From contig OX465595.1 of NCBI GenBank assembly GCA_950022295.1, forward strand, positions 66,176,770 through 66,240,769: 64,000 nt of DNA. Direction: 5' to 3'. A program made the translations under genes and the position numbers. Below are positions 41,606 to 52,417 of the stretch, piece by piece. The stretch is from Bromus sterilis (taxonomy: Eukaryota; Streptophyta; Magnoliopsida; Poales; Poaceae). Under the pieces are notes generated by a model. That model was not told the origin of the DNA, searched no databases, and saw nothing but the letters and a program-made list of their open reading frames with translations. Numbering within the stretch: position 1 is the first letter of the stretch; the number at the start of each line of letters is the position of its first letter.

Positions 41606-44600
41606 ATGGGGGACGACGGCCCCGCCTCCCTCCAGAAAGGTTCATGGAAGGGTTCCAATGTAACCGAAATGAAGATCGCTCTTCTCCGCCGCGCACAAGA
41701 TCCCGCCAGACCTCAACTTCCGCGTTCCCGGGCCTGAGCTGGCGCCCACCCCCAAAGACGGCGAGCGTGTGGTCTTCCTCACCCACTTTGATCGCATATT
41801 TGGGCTCCCGGTGAGCAAAGTTTTTCGCGAGTTCCTTGATTTCTTTCGACTGCAGCTGCACCACCTCGGCGCCAACGCCGTGATGTTGCTCTCGTCCTTC
41901 GTCACACTATGCGAGGGATACCTTGGGGTGCGGCCCACAGTTGGGCTGCGGTCTCGGCTCTTCTTTCTTCATAGCTTCCGAGTGGGAACCGGAGTGTTCT
42001 CCATAGAGCCAGGGAGGTGAAGGTGATAGACGAGTGCGGAGCCGCCGTCATCTACGTCCACCGAGCTGGATCGTACCCTCATCTCCAGCCACCGCAGTCT
42101 ATCAAGGACTGGCAGATGGGGTTCTTTTACGTCTCCTCACCCGAGGGAAAAGAATTCTTGAATTTGCCGGAGTTCTCTCTACCGCCCCCGACACAGCACA
42201 ACTGGTTTGAGAAGCCCAGAGAGGGAGACACCGATCTGGCCCGCCAAATGACTCGGATCACCGAGCTGATGGCCGGAGGACTGTGCGCCGCCGACCTGGT
42301 TGCTACTTGGATCTGCCGCCGAGTGCTTCCCCTCCAGCGCCGATACCACAGGATATGTGACATGATCAAGAGGTTGGACCCCACTCGGATCTCCACCTTC
42401 CGCGTGGATGAAGATGAACTCTTTCGGAGACTGGACTTGCTGACTGACGCCGAGATCGTTGATCCTTTTGTGTTCAGGATGAGGGCGTACAGTCGGCTCC
42501 GACCTCCTCCCGTGGTATGCTTCTGCTCCCAATCTCGCACTTGTTTTCCTCTACTTCTTTGGTTGATTATGATTGACTTCTCTTTACAGGAATTTATCGG
42601 CTCCAGGGCTATGCATGATGGGCAAGAACTTTCTACTTTTCACCCCGACCGCAAAGACGAGGACGACGAAGACCTGGAGCTCGAGGCGGAGTCGGACCCT
42701 GAAACTGAGGCCCGCACCGCCACCCTAGGACTTAGCTTCAACTGGCCGGGTGAGTCCGTTTCCTCCATCAAACGCTTCATGGACGAATGGGGTAGTAGTG
42801 ACGCTGATGTTCCTGGTGACTATGGCGCAGAGTCCCGCCCGACTGCGCAGACGGTGGCTGAGGGAAAACGCCCGCGCACTGACGATGCCCCTGGCACTTC
42901 CAATATACCCAAGAAGAAAGGAAACAAGGGTCCGAGGCGCCAGGCTCATCCTCCGACAGCTCCTAAGCCATCTGGCCCCGTGCTGGCTCCCGCTCCTCTG
43001 AACATTGCTCGGCCGAACTTCTCCATGGCCAATTTTGTCGCTCAGCTTCCCCGAGTTGTCGGGTATTTCTTTGCTCCTTCTTGCTTTATCCGACTGTCCG
43101 ATCTCTCTTTTTAACTTGTTTTTGCCATGTAGGGTTGTCCGAGCTATTGCTCCTGTGGTGCCCGGGGTTCCTCCGACTGTGCTCCCCGTCACATCCGCTA
43201 CCTCCTCCGTACCCGCTGCATCCCGCAAGAGAGCTTCCACAGAAACCTCCAAGGCCGAGCGCACTAAGAAGCAGAGAGTTGCCGCTGCTGCGAAGAAATT
43301 GCAGCCGACTGCTCTTCCTCCGACCTCCGCAGTCACTACAGGCCGATTGCTGGCAAGCAATCGGCTGCTCCTGCAACGGCCGCCACTGCCGCTCCTATCC
43401 TGATCGATCAATCTGGGATCGCGCACTCCAGTGTGCCGATCGTGGATTTGACTGATGCCGATGCTGCTTTTCCCGAGGCTTCTTCATCCCGGGCCACTAT
43501 TCCTGAAGCTACATCTCTTGTAGCCAGATCGGAGAGCGCCACTGCCGCACCTATCCTGATCGATCAATCTGGGATAGCGCACTCCAGTACCGCTGCTCGT
43601 CAACCTTCCAGCACCGTTGTGCCCCAACCACCATCCACGACCCACCAGCTCTCGCGGGTGGATCGGTTCCGGCGGGCGTACATTGGCGAGCTTGACGTTT
43701 CGCCGGTGCGACCTTCTGCCGATTCCACCACTCCTTCTGCTGGGTCCAAAGACCAGATTCCAGCCCATCTTCAGCGCCGGTTGGGTGGCCTTGCCACCCA
43801 CGTTAGGAACTTTTCCACCGGAGCTCTCACCCAGATCCTTGCCTCCGAGCACTCTATCTTGATAAGCTCGTCTTCCTATGGGGGCGCGTCAGCGCACCCA
43901 CTGGGTGTAGTCCCCGAGATTCGGGACGATTGCTTGCAATCAACTCAGATCTTACTCTTTTTGTTTGTTGCTTATTTAGATCTAACCAAGCCATTTTTCA
44001 GGCCATCTGTGATAGTCGCCAAGCTATGTTTGACGAGCTGCTGTCCGCTTATTCAGAGGGCCAGAAATCTCTTGCCACTCTGAAGAAGAAGTCTGATGCT
44101 CAGGCTGTGAAGATTCAAGAGCTGACAGGTAACTTTTTTCTTATCACCCGCTTGCTTCTGATTGGTACTGCCCAAATGACTTAGTTGTATTTCTGCCTTT
44201 AGCTGCTGCTGCTCACGCCCCCGAGCTAGAGGCGTCCCAGAAGAAAATCGCCGAGCTGGAGAATCAGCTCGGTGAGAAGAATGCCCATCTCAGAAACGCT
44301 GAGAAGGAGCGCGCCCGACTGGCCACTGTCAAGGATGAGCTGCATACCAAGGCTCAACAGATGACTAGTGACCTTGCTTCCGTGAAAACTGCTCATGCTG
44401 CTGATATGAAAAGGCTAATGGATGCCCGAATTGAGGTGGAAGGCCAGCTGATGAAGGAGAAGGACCTAGCCATCAAACGCGTCGAGGACATGGCCGTTCA
44501 ACACCAGAATGAGATCCGAGCTGCCCAAGCCCATGTCAACCTTGCACTCGCCTGCCTACACAGAGTGGATATCGCCCTTGCTGGTACTTTACTTTCCTGT

Positions 44601-45487
44601 TCGTTCCTTATTTTCCGATCTGACTCTCTTTTACTCCGATCTTACTTTATTTCTGATTGCTTGTTTGTCGAATGTCTGGCCCAACTCCACCACTGCTGCT
44701 ACTGAATCTATTGCTGAGGCCCGCCGAACTAGAGGTGTGATAGTTGATGCTGATGCAGGTTGGGACGCGGAAGACTTTGTTGTAGCTCTGGATGCTCAAG
44801 TGCCTCATGTGAAGGGTGCTCTGTGCACTTTCAAAACTGGCATTCAGAAGCTAAACGATATGCTCTTGAAGTCACGGATGAAGCCGATTGTTGGCGAAAC
44901 GACTGCTGATGTAGCCTGGAATCTCAAGGCCGCGCCTTGGCAGCTTGAATGATGCTTGATTCTGCCATCCGATCTGGAGTGCAGTCTGCACTATCCATTG
45001 TGAAGAGCTGGTACCCTAAAGTGGACCTGGATCTGATGCACGCCCTGCGAGCCAGGTCGGAGGCGAGTGTTGGTGAAGTTTGGCAGCGGATCTGCAAGGT
45101 TGCTGAAGAGCTTGCCGAGGCCATGAATCCTTTGGAATTCACTCCCTTCCTTGATGATGACGGCTCTCCAATCCCACAGCTATCGCTCAGTGACCTTCTG
45201 TACTCCAGCAGTGAAGATGGCGCGCAGTCTCTGCTTGCCCGTCAACCTAGAAGTGATGCTCCCACTCCTCACTCTATGCTCTTTCCAGTGAAGATAAAGA
45301 AGGTGAAGATTCCTCCAAGGGGCACTGGGAGAGTACAGCTCGAGACCCACCAAGTACTCAGCCCGAAGCCGTTGCTACTTCAGTTCCACGAGGCGCCACC
45401 AGCACAACTCAAACTGCTTCAGCTCCACCTGCTCCAGAGGCAACTTTAGCTACTGCTCCACCTGCTCCAGATGCACCGATTGCTTGA
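41606..45487 (+). pseudogene. Antisense extra gene of Tat element A: 'putative gypsy-type transposon' (PF04195-like) protein
   Basis: The start is ATG at 41606 (MGDDGPASL). A frame change near 41695 precedes PDLNFRVPGPELAPTPKDG and FLTHFDRIFGLPVSKVFREFLDF...LQLHHLGANAVM, the typical N-terminal block. Another one-base shift near 42010 precedes VIDECGAAVIYVHRAG and FFYVSSPEGKEFLNLPEF. Predicted introns are 42515-42589, 43063-43132, one ending 44001, and 44129-44202, with one or two more after 44584. The middle is low-complexity and proline/alanine-rich. Residues from 44203-44583 are coiled-coil-like, and a C-terminal helical block (44949-45170) follows; the stop is at 45485-45487. Extra genes of this type, often antisense between pol and the 3' LTR, are known in Tat-lineage elements; their role is unknown. 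The two frame changes suggest decay, unless short introns are missed. Confidence 0.75.
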
Positions 45488-46209
45488 GTTCGGCGCGCTT
45501 TTATTTTCCTGCTTTGCTTTAAGAACAGTTTGGTCAAACTCCAAGTGCACCCGCTGAGGGCCACTTTCATGTAATAATCAACATTCGGCCAATCGGCCAC
45601 GTTTTCTTGTGAACTTGGTTCTTGCTTGGCTATATATGCTATCTCGCCTTTGCGCTTTCAAACTGATTGCATTTTTCTTTGCCTTTTCTCTTCCTTAGTC
45701 GATATTCCTGCCAATCCTATAGCCGACCTGCGGTCTGTGGTTGGATCAAAGAATAGACCTCGAAGGAAATTTGACAAGCACTTCTAGGTTCTCAGTTTTT
45801 TGCGTAAAGGTAAGGTTTTGCGGACTGGCCGATTGCTACCTGCCAACTGTTGGCCAGCCGGTATGGTCAAAAATCGGTTGCGCTTGTTGTCGGCTAGGTC
45901 CGAACTAAAAAAACTTTAGACTATGAACTTTCCGATTGATAGATCTGTTCGGCCACGTTCACCCGACATTACAGCTGACCTGCGGTTTGCATTCGGTTCG
46001 AACTGACATTCACAAACCCATCGCTTTTCTTGTTCTTTTCTTATGTATACCCATTTCGGGGCAACCTACCAGTCCCCGGGTCCGCTTTCGCCGACCTTAG
46101 GACTGGGAAATGAATGCACAAATTTTTATAACTCCTGCCAAATGCAGTCTCATGGACGCAGGACTATTCTTATTGATAACATTTCAAAGGGGGAATACAA
46201 CGATACCGC
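45488..46209. other. Spacer between convergent antisense gene and pol of element A
   Basis: About 720 bp with no convincing frame. The plus-strand extra gene ends at 45487 and minus-strand pol ends at 46210, so transcripts from both sides would meet here. Several CCGATTG motifs recur (near 45477, 45587 and 45826). Confidence 0.55.
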
Positions 46210-47894
46210 TCAACTGTAAAACGGGCACAACTGCTCGGCGTTCCAAGGACACTCTGTTTCTTGTCCTGAAGTGTCCACATATCAGGTCGGCTTTCTGCTA
46301 TCGATGAGATAGTATGCATTGTTCTTGAGCGGCCGACTGACGATAAATGGAATTTCCCAAGGAGAGGATAACTTGTGCTGGCCCGCCGATTTCTGGATTC
46401 GGCGGAGCACCAAGTCACCCTCACGAAAAGTTAGGGGCGGATCTTCTTGTTGTGGTACTGGCGCAGCTTCTGTTGATATATTGCTGACATGGACAGGGCC
46501 AGGAGACATGCTTCTTCTCTCAGATCGACGCCGTCCTCTCGAGCTTCCTTGGCTTATGCCTCCATCTACATGGTTTGGCGAGGTGAGTCGAACTCAACAT
46601 CAGAGGGAATGATTGCCTCTGCGCCATATACGAGGAAGAAGGGAGTGAATCCAGTTGTGCGGTTCGGTGTGGTGCACAAACTCCCGAGCACGGCTGGCAA
46701 CTCGTCCAGTCATGCTCCGAGTGCTATCTCAAGTGGTTCGACCAGTCTTGGCTTGATTCTAGAAAAAATGAGGCCATTTGCTCGCTCTGCTTGACCATTT
46801 GATTGGGGGTGAGGTACGGATGCTATATCCAGCCGAATGCCCTGTTCGGACGCATACCGAGCTAGCGCCCCTTTTGCAAAGTTTGTCCCATTGTCAGTGA
46901 TCATGTTGTTCGGCACTCCATATCTGATTGTGATATCTACAATGAATTTGACCGTAGCCGGTCCATCCCGCTTCTTGATCGGCCTTGCCTTGATCCACTT
47001 GGTAAACTTGTCCACTGCCACCAACAAATGTTTCATGCCACCTCTGGTTGTTTTGAACGGTCCGACCATGTCCAGTCCCCACACTACAAATGGCCATGTG
47101 ATCGGGATGGTTTTGAGTGTTGAGGCTGGTAGGTGGCTCTTGGCTTTGAATCTTTGACACCATTGCAATGCTTGACCAGCTCTTCTGCCGCTGGTTTCGC
47201 AGTCGGCCAGTAGAAACCATGGCGAAAAGCCTTGGAAACTATTGTTGTGGCTGACGCATGGTGACCACACTCTCCTTGGTGGATGTCCCGCAGTAGCTCC
47301 AACCCCTTGTCCTCTTCCACGCAGCGCTGGAGAACTCCAGTCGCACTGCGATGCACTAGCTCATTGTTGATGATGGTGTATGCTCCTGATCGACGCTGAA
47401 TTTGCCGAGCTTCCACTTCATCTTGGGGGAGTGTTCCATCCACCAGGAAATTTCTGATTGGTTCTTCCCATGAAGGTGCAGCGACAATTACCATTACAGC
47501 AACTGCCTCTGGCTCTGGTTGTTCGGCTTCTACCACTGGCAGCTCGGAGGAGGGTGAGATGACTGCATCTTGCATGAACTCATCAGTCCCCGAGCTGACG
47601 ACAGCAGCCCCTGGTTCGTAATCGGCATCCCCTGCTGCAGTCGAATGCTTCTCCAACTTTTGCTTCTTGGCCAATTTTTGGGCTTCAAGCTCTGCCATCT
47701 TCAGGTCGGCCAGAATAAAGATGAACTCTGATTCTGGGGAAGGCTTGATGGATGGATTCTGAATATTTTCCAAAGAAACTCCTGCTGGAATCTCCTTTCT
47801 GGTGGATCCCAATTTGGATAGTGCATCTGCTACTTCATTTTCGGCTCAGGGAACGTGATGGAATTCGCACCCTTCAAAGAAACCAGATAACTGT
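46210..47894 (-). pseudogene. pol: Tat element A pol: end of RNase H, integrase
   Basis: The minus strand starts at the insertion junction with FEGCEFHHVP, then a stop, then AENEVADALSKLGSTRK (RNase H end). A zinc-binding block follows (HH and CNGV for the usual C-X2-C) near 47150-47270; a frame change lies here. The catalytic core has WGLDMVGPF, MITDNGTNF and HPQSNGQAERANG, so the DDE residues are present. The C-terminus FREGDLVLRRIQ...KHKL-type block (46282-46509) is in another frame, and a stop precedes the final ECPWNAEQLCPFYS end (stop 46210-46212). Integrase joins element DNA to the chromosome. At least two frame changes and two stops make it a pseudogene. Confidence 0.86.
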
Positions 47895-48344
47895 TGTTGA
47901 CGAGGGGTGACCCCACGTGTCCTGCGTGTGAGGATACCTGGCGCGTATAAAGACAGGAGGCCCGCTGGAGGCCTCGATGGGACCACAACTGGCCCACTCA
48001 AGGCACCGACGTAGGAGTCCGCGACCAACATGGAAGGCAAGACTTGGCGTTCAGGGCAAAAACTAGATTAGGCAATCGCCCCTGTAATCTGAGACGGACT
48101 CCCCGAGACCCAGCCTAGTATATAAAGGCTGGGAGGGGTGATGGCTCAAGACATCCAATCTACAATCAACACCTCCGGCCTTGAGCGAACTCGCCTAGAC
48201 ATCCACTGTAATCGCCCCCTCGCAATAATACAATCGAGCAGGAAGTGCTTCTCCTGTTAGCCGACGAGTATCGCCAACATGTTCCTCTCTACGATCTAAC
48301 CCAGGGTCCCTGACCATGGGATTTGCCGAGGCTAATCCTCTTCA
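47895..48344 (+). repeat. 5' LTR of Tat element B
   Basis: It starts about TGTTGACGAGGGG and ends ...CCTCTTCA just before the primer site. A TATATAAAGG box lies at 48119-48128. The second LTR is outside the window, so both ends are provisional. Confidence 0.6.
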
Positions 48345-48346
48345 AT

Positions 48347-48364
48347 TGGCGCAGACCGTGGGGA
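48347..48364 (+). other. Primer binding site of Tat element B
   Basis: TGGCGCAGACCGTGGGGA resembles the TGGCGCCGTCTGTGGGGA-type site common in grass Tat-lineage elements, with two or three changes. Confidence 0.6.
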
Positions 48365-49680
48365 CTACACAGGTTGGAATCACGATCTCGGCGGTCCCGT
48401 CATCAGCAAGTCACAACTCAAGGACTCGAGCAAGATCAAATCCACTCAAAGAACTTGAGTTCATCGCAAACCTGTCCATCGCGCCACCAAGATTGCTTGG
48501 CCCGCAGCCAGACCAAGTTCGATCTCTTGGCGACTACCAAAGTCGCCACCGGCGAAAAAGAACCCGACAATCCAGAAGGCAAGCGCAAGCCGCAACTATG
48601 AAGCCAGCCAAGATACTGGAACAAGTACAAGAAGTCTGCATATAAATCCCACTCGAGGAACCGCAACGTGTCACAGCAGCCTCGGCCTCCACTCGAGCAC
48701 CCGCCGCCACCCGGACACCCGCCACGGGACACGACTGCGACTCCGAAACTCAGTCCGACAAGTACTACAACCCAGATCAAAGACCAGACGAGTTCGCCAA
48801 GTTTATTCGGAACCACTCGATCAACGACGGAATAGATCTCGACCCAAGGTTCCACTGCCGTTCAGAAGACCACTCGCAGTCGTTCCTAGTCGCAAGAAGA
48901 AGAAGGCACGCCGGATCCAGCAAGCTCACAGCCAAAGAACAACTGGACGGACCCTGCACAATCCATTATTTCGAAGACGACTAGGGGCGCCTTAGAGCAG
49001 GCCACAACCAGAGAGATTGTCGGCTGTTCACCGAACTCTCCAACAGCCTCAAGGAAGAGAAGCAACACCAAGCCAAACGGGCTCGAGGAACCACGCAATC
49101 ACCAGCACCCAATACAGAAGAGAAATACCCTCCGTCTAATGGACGGGTCTGCATGATCCAAGAAAGACGACCCTAAGAAAAACAGGACGCCCACGCCCTA
49201 CAGGCCCGAGCAGTCGAGGACCTAAAAATAGCAGAAACCTACCACCTGTATGGCGCAGAGACCAACATTACTTTCTCACAAAAAGATCACCCACCTGCAA
49301 TTTCAAGGCCAGGGCACGCACCACTGGTCCTCGAAGCCCAAATCGGTGGTTACGATATGAAAAGAGTTTTCATGGACACGGGCAACAGTTTAAACATAAT
49401 CTTCACCAGCACCTTGCGCGAGATGCTGATCCCGCGATCAGTCTGGAAGAAGTCAGGAGTCACACTCTATGGCGTCGTCCCAGATAAAGAAGCCTCCTCC
49501 CTCGGAACAATTGAGCTCGATGTAGTCTTCGGCGGCAAGGGAAACTTCGCAAGAAAAATCCTCCAGTTCGAAGTACTCGACTAGCAGTCCCAATACCACG
49601 CCATACTCGGGCGATCCGCATTCACTCAATTTATGGCGGTCCCGCACTACGCATACCTCAAGCTCAATATGCCAGGACCC
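48365..49680 (+). pseudogene. Tat element B gag remnant and aspartic protease
   Basis: The first ~380 bp have short frames without a clear gag core. From about 48750 one frame gives DEFAKFIRNHSINDG, a zinc-knuckle-like CTIHYFEDD...HNQRDC block with a stop inside, another stop near 49173, then ETNITFSQKDHPPAISRPGHAPLV, the conserved lead-in to the Tat protease. The protease carries the DTG active site (VFMDTGNSLNIIF, 49357-49420). A stop at 49582-49584 precedes YHAILGRSAFTQFMAVPHYAYLKLNMPGP, which is cut by the Athila solo LTR at 49681 and continues with a few codons at 51305-51320. The N-terminal gag core seems deleted. Confidence 0.78.
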
Positions 49681-51299
49681 TGATACGTCCAAAACGTATC
49701 TATAATTTCTGCTTGCTCCATGCATGTTTTGTGTGATATTTCTATGATCTAGATACACTTTCATACATTTTTTATCATATTTGGACTAACCTATTAACAA
49801 AGTGCACCCCAGTGCCAGTTCCTGTTTTCTGCTGTTTTTCTATTTCAGTTTTCCCCCATATAAAAAGTGCCAGAAAAATTCTGGAAAATTCAGATAAAAA
49901 AATCAGCTTGGAGGAAGCTTCGCGAAGAGCCCGGGAGGGGCCAGAGGGGAGCCAGGGGGGCCCAGGCGGCCACCCGGCGCGGCCCCACCCCTGGCCGCGC
50001 CAGGGGGGCGCCTGGGGCCCCTGGTCCATCTCTGGCTGCCCCCCTTCGCCTATTTATTCTCCGTCACGGGAAAACTCCATAAGAAGAACCCTATTCCACG
50101 AACTCGCCTCTGTTCCGCCGTCGCCGCGCTTCCGAGATCGGGAGCACCAGAAGACCTCTTCCCGGCACCCTGCCGGAGGGAGGATTGACCTCCGGGAGTC
50201 TCCTCTCCACCATGGATGCTCCCCGGATGTCTCGTGAGGAGTTTCCCTTGGACCATGGGTCCGTGATCAGTATCTATGTGATGTTCTCCTCCCCTCTTTG
50301 ATCTTCATTGTTTAGACCTCGTGAGCTGCCCTACATGATCGAGGCACTTTTGTAATATTTCTGCCATTGTTATGTTGAGTTTGATAGGATCTGATGGATT
50401 ATGAGATTATGTTCAGATTGTAATAGAGTAATATATTTGGTTTTTATCTCTTATATATTTTTTCCTAAGTAATTCTTGCATGTTCTCCGTTGTTGTTTAT
50501 TGCTTTGGCCAAGTAGTAGGTAGTGACTTCAAGAGGGAACGTTGTGCTAGATTGTGGGTTCATGCCCCCCGATGACACGCTTGAGTGACAGAAACATGAG
50601 TCTAGGGGATGTGCTGTTGCCACAAGGGGGAAAACAACGGTGCTTGTGACCGCGGTCACAAGGATTGTTTACTTTACGCAGAGTTCTTTTTAATGCAGTT
50701 GTCTGTTGCTTTGGGTTTACACTTTGGGTGGGGCTCGCAACTTAATACCAGCGAGATGTTCTGGATAGATATCTCAAGGTGGATGATTAGTAGTAGATGC
50801 AGATGGATTTCGGTCTACTTATTTTGGCATACTTCCCGTGCTTTTGAACCTCGTCCTTTCTTTTGAAGCATAGTTAGCATTGCGGTGCGTTCATAATCCT
50901 GTCAATTGCCTTTCTGTAATTTGTTTACCTCGCATAGCAATTTTATCGTATTTTGGGAGAGAGACATCACTAGCGAACATCACGTATCCCGGTCCATATC
51001 CTCATTACTGTTTCCACGCTATATTTACTTTACTGCTTTTACTTGCTATCATTATCCCTTGCGTTTTATCCTTGTGAACAACAAGAACGGAGATATTGAC
51101 AACCTCTCTGAACTTCGTTGGGAACAAATTTATTTGTGTCTGTGTGCGGATCCGCGTCAGTTGCGCCGCTGACACCTACTTATCATCTCTGGAGTCCTGC
51201 TAGAGACAAACCTTGGTATCTTCACCGAGGGAAAACTGCTGCTGCACTACATCTCGACCTTCCACTTGGGGTAACCAACGAAGGGGCGAGAAGCCATCA
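49681..51299 (+). mobile_element. Athila-type solo LTR (1619 bp) in Tat element B
   Basis: It starts TGATACGTCCAAAACG and ends GAAGCCATCA. The duplication gaccc is present on both sides (49676-49680 and 51300-51304). No primer site or internal region is attached. It belongs to the same subfamily as element 2 (51321-57800). It contains the leader donor-like site (50234) and a perfect 20-bp palindrome at 50643-50662. The short frames inside recur as antisense pairs in other LTR copies and are not genes. Confidence 0.9.
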
Positions 51300-51320
51300 G
51301 ACCCTCAGGGTTCATTTGTG

Positions 51321-52403
51321 AACATCTCGCTTGTATTAAGTTGCGAGCCCCACCCAAAGTGTAAACCCAAAGCAACAGACAACTGCAATAAAAAGAACTT
51401 TGCGTAAAGTAAACAATCCTTGTGACCGCGGTCACAAGCATCGTTGTTTTCCCCCTTGTGGCAACAACACACCCCCTAGACTCATGTTTCTGTCACTCAA
51501 GCATGTCATCGGGGGGGGGGCATGAACCCACAATCTAGCACAACGCTCCCTCTTGGAGTCACTACCTACTACTTGGCCAAAGCAATAAACAGCAACGGAG
51601 AACATGCAAGAATTACTTAGGAACAAAAATATAAGAGATAAAAACCAAATATATTACTCTATCACAATCTGAACATAATCTCATAATCCATCAGATCCCT
51701 CCAAACTCAGCATAGCAACAGCAGAAATATTACAAAGGTGCCTCGATCATGTAGGGCAGCTCACGAGGTCTGAACAATGAAGATCAAAGAGGGGAGGAGA
51801 ACATCACATAGCTACTGATCACGGACCCATGGTCAAAGAAAAACTACTCACGAGACATCCGGGGAGCATCCATGGTGGAGAGGAGATTCCCAGAGGTCAA
51901 TCCTCCCTCCAGCAGGGTGCGGGGAAGAGGTCTTCTGGTGCTCCCGATCTTCGGAAGCGCGGCGGCGGCGGAACAGAGGCGAGTTCGCGGAATAGGGTTC
52001 TTCTTCTGGAGCTTTCCCATGACGTAGATTAAATAGGCAAAGGGGGCAGCCAGAGGTGGACCAGGGGTCCCAGGCGCCCCCTGGCGTGGCCAGGGGTGGG
52101 ACCGCGCCGGGTGGCCGCCTGGGGCCCCCCTGGCTCCCCTCTGGCCCCTCCCGGGCTCTTCTCGAAGATTCCGTCACGCTGATTTTTTATCTGAATTTTC
52201 CCGAATTTTTCTGGCACTTTTTATATGGGGGAAAACTGAAATAGAAAAACAGCAGAAAACAGGAACTGGCACTGGGGTGCACTGAGTTAATAGGTTAGTC
52301 CAAATATGATCAAAAGTGTATGAAAGTGTATCTAGATCATAGCAATATCACACAAAACATGCATGGAGCAAGCAGAAATTATAGATACGTTTTGGACGTA
52401 TCA
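51321..52403 (-). repeat. Truncated 3' LTR of Athila-like element 2
   Basis: It is the inverted copy of 49681-50760. The deletion junction is 51320/51321, inside the LTR. It keeps the 20-bp palindrome (51419-51438) and a run of nine or more G near 51511. Confidence 0.9.
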
Positions 52404-52417
52404 ACATCCCCAAGCTT
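52404..52417 (-). other. Polypurine tract of Athila-like element 2
   Basis: The minus strand reads AAGCTTGGGGATGT immediately before TGATACGTCC, identical to the tract of element 1. Confidence 0.85.

Larger units (their letters stand above)
39993..47894 (-). mobile_element. Ty3/Gypsy Tat-lineage element A, 3' portion only, carrying an antisense extra gene
   Basis: On the minus strand the order is integrase (47850 to 46210), spacer, extra gene on the opposite strand (41606-45487), polypurine tract (40834-40850), LTR (39993-40833). The integrase blocks and the antisense extra gene match the Tat lineage. RT, gag and the 5' LTR are not seen because element B is inserted at about 47895; they should lie right of the window. 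Confidence 0.88.
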
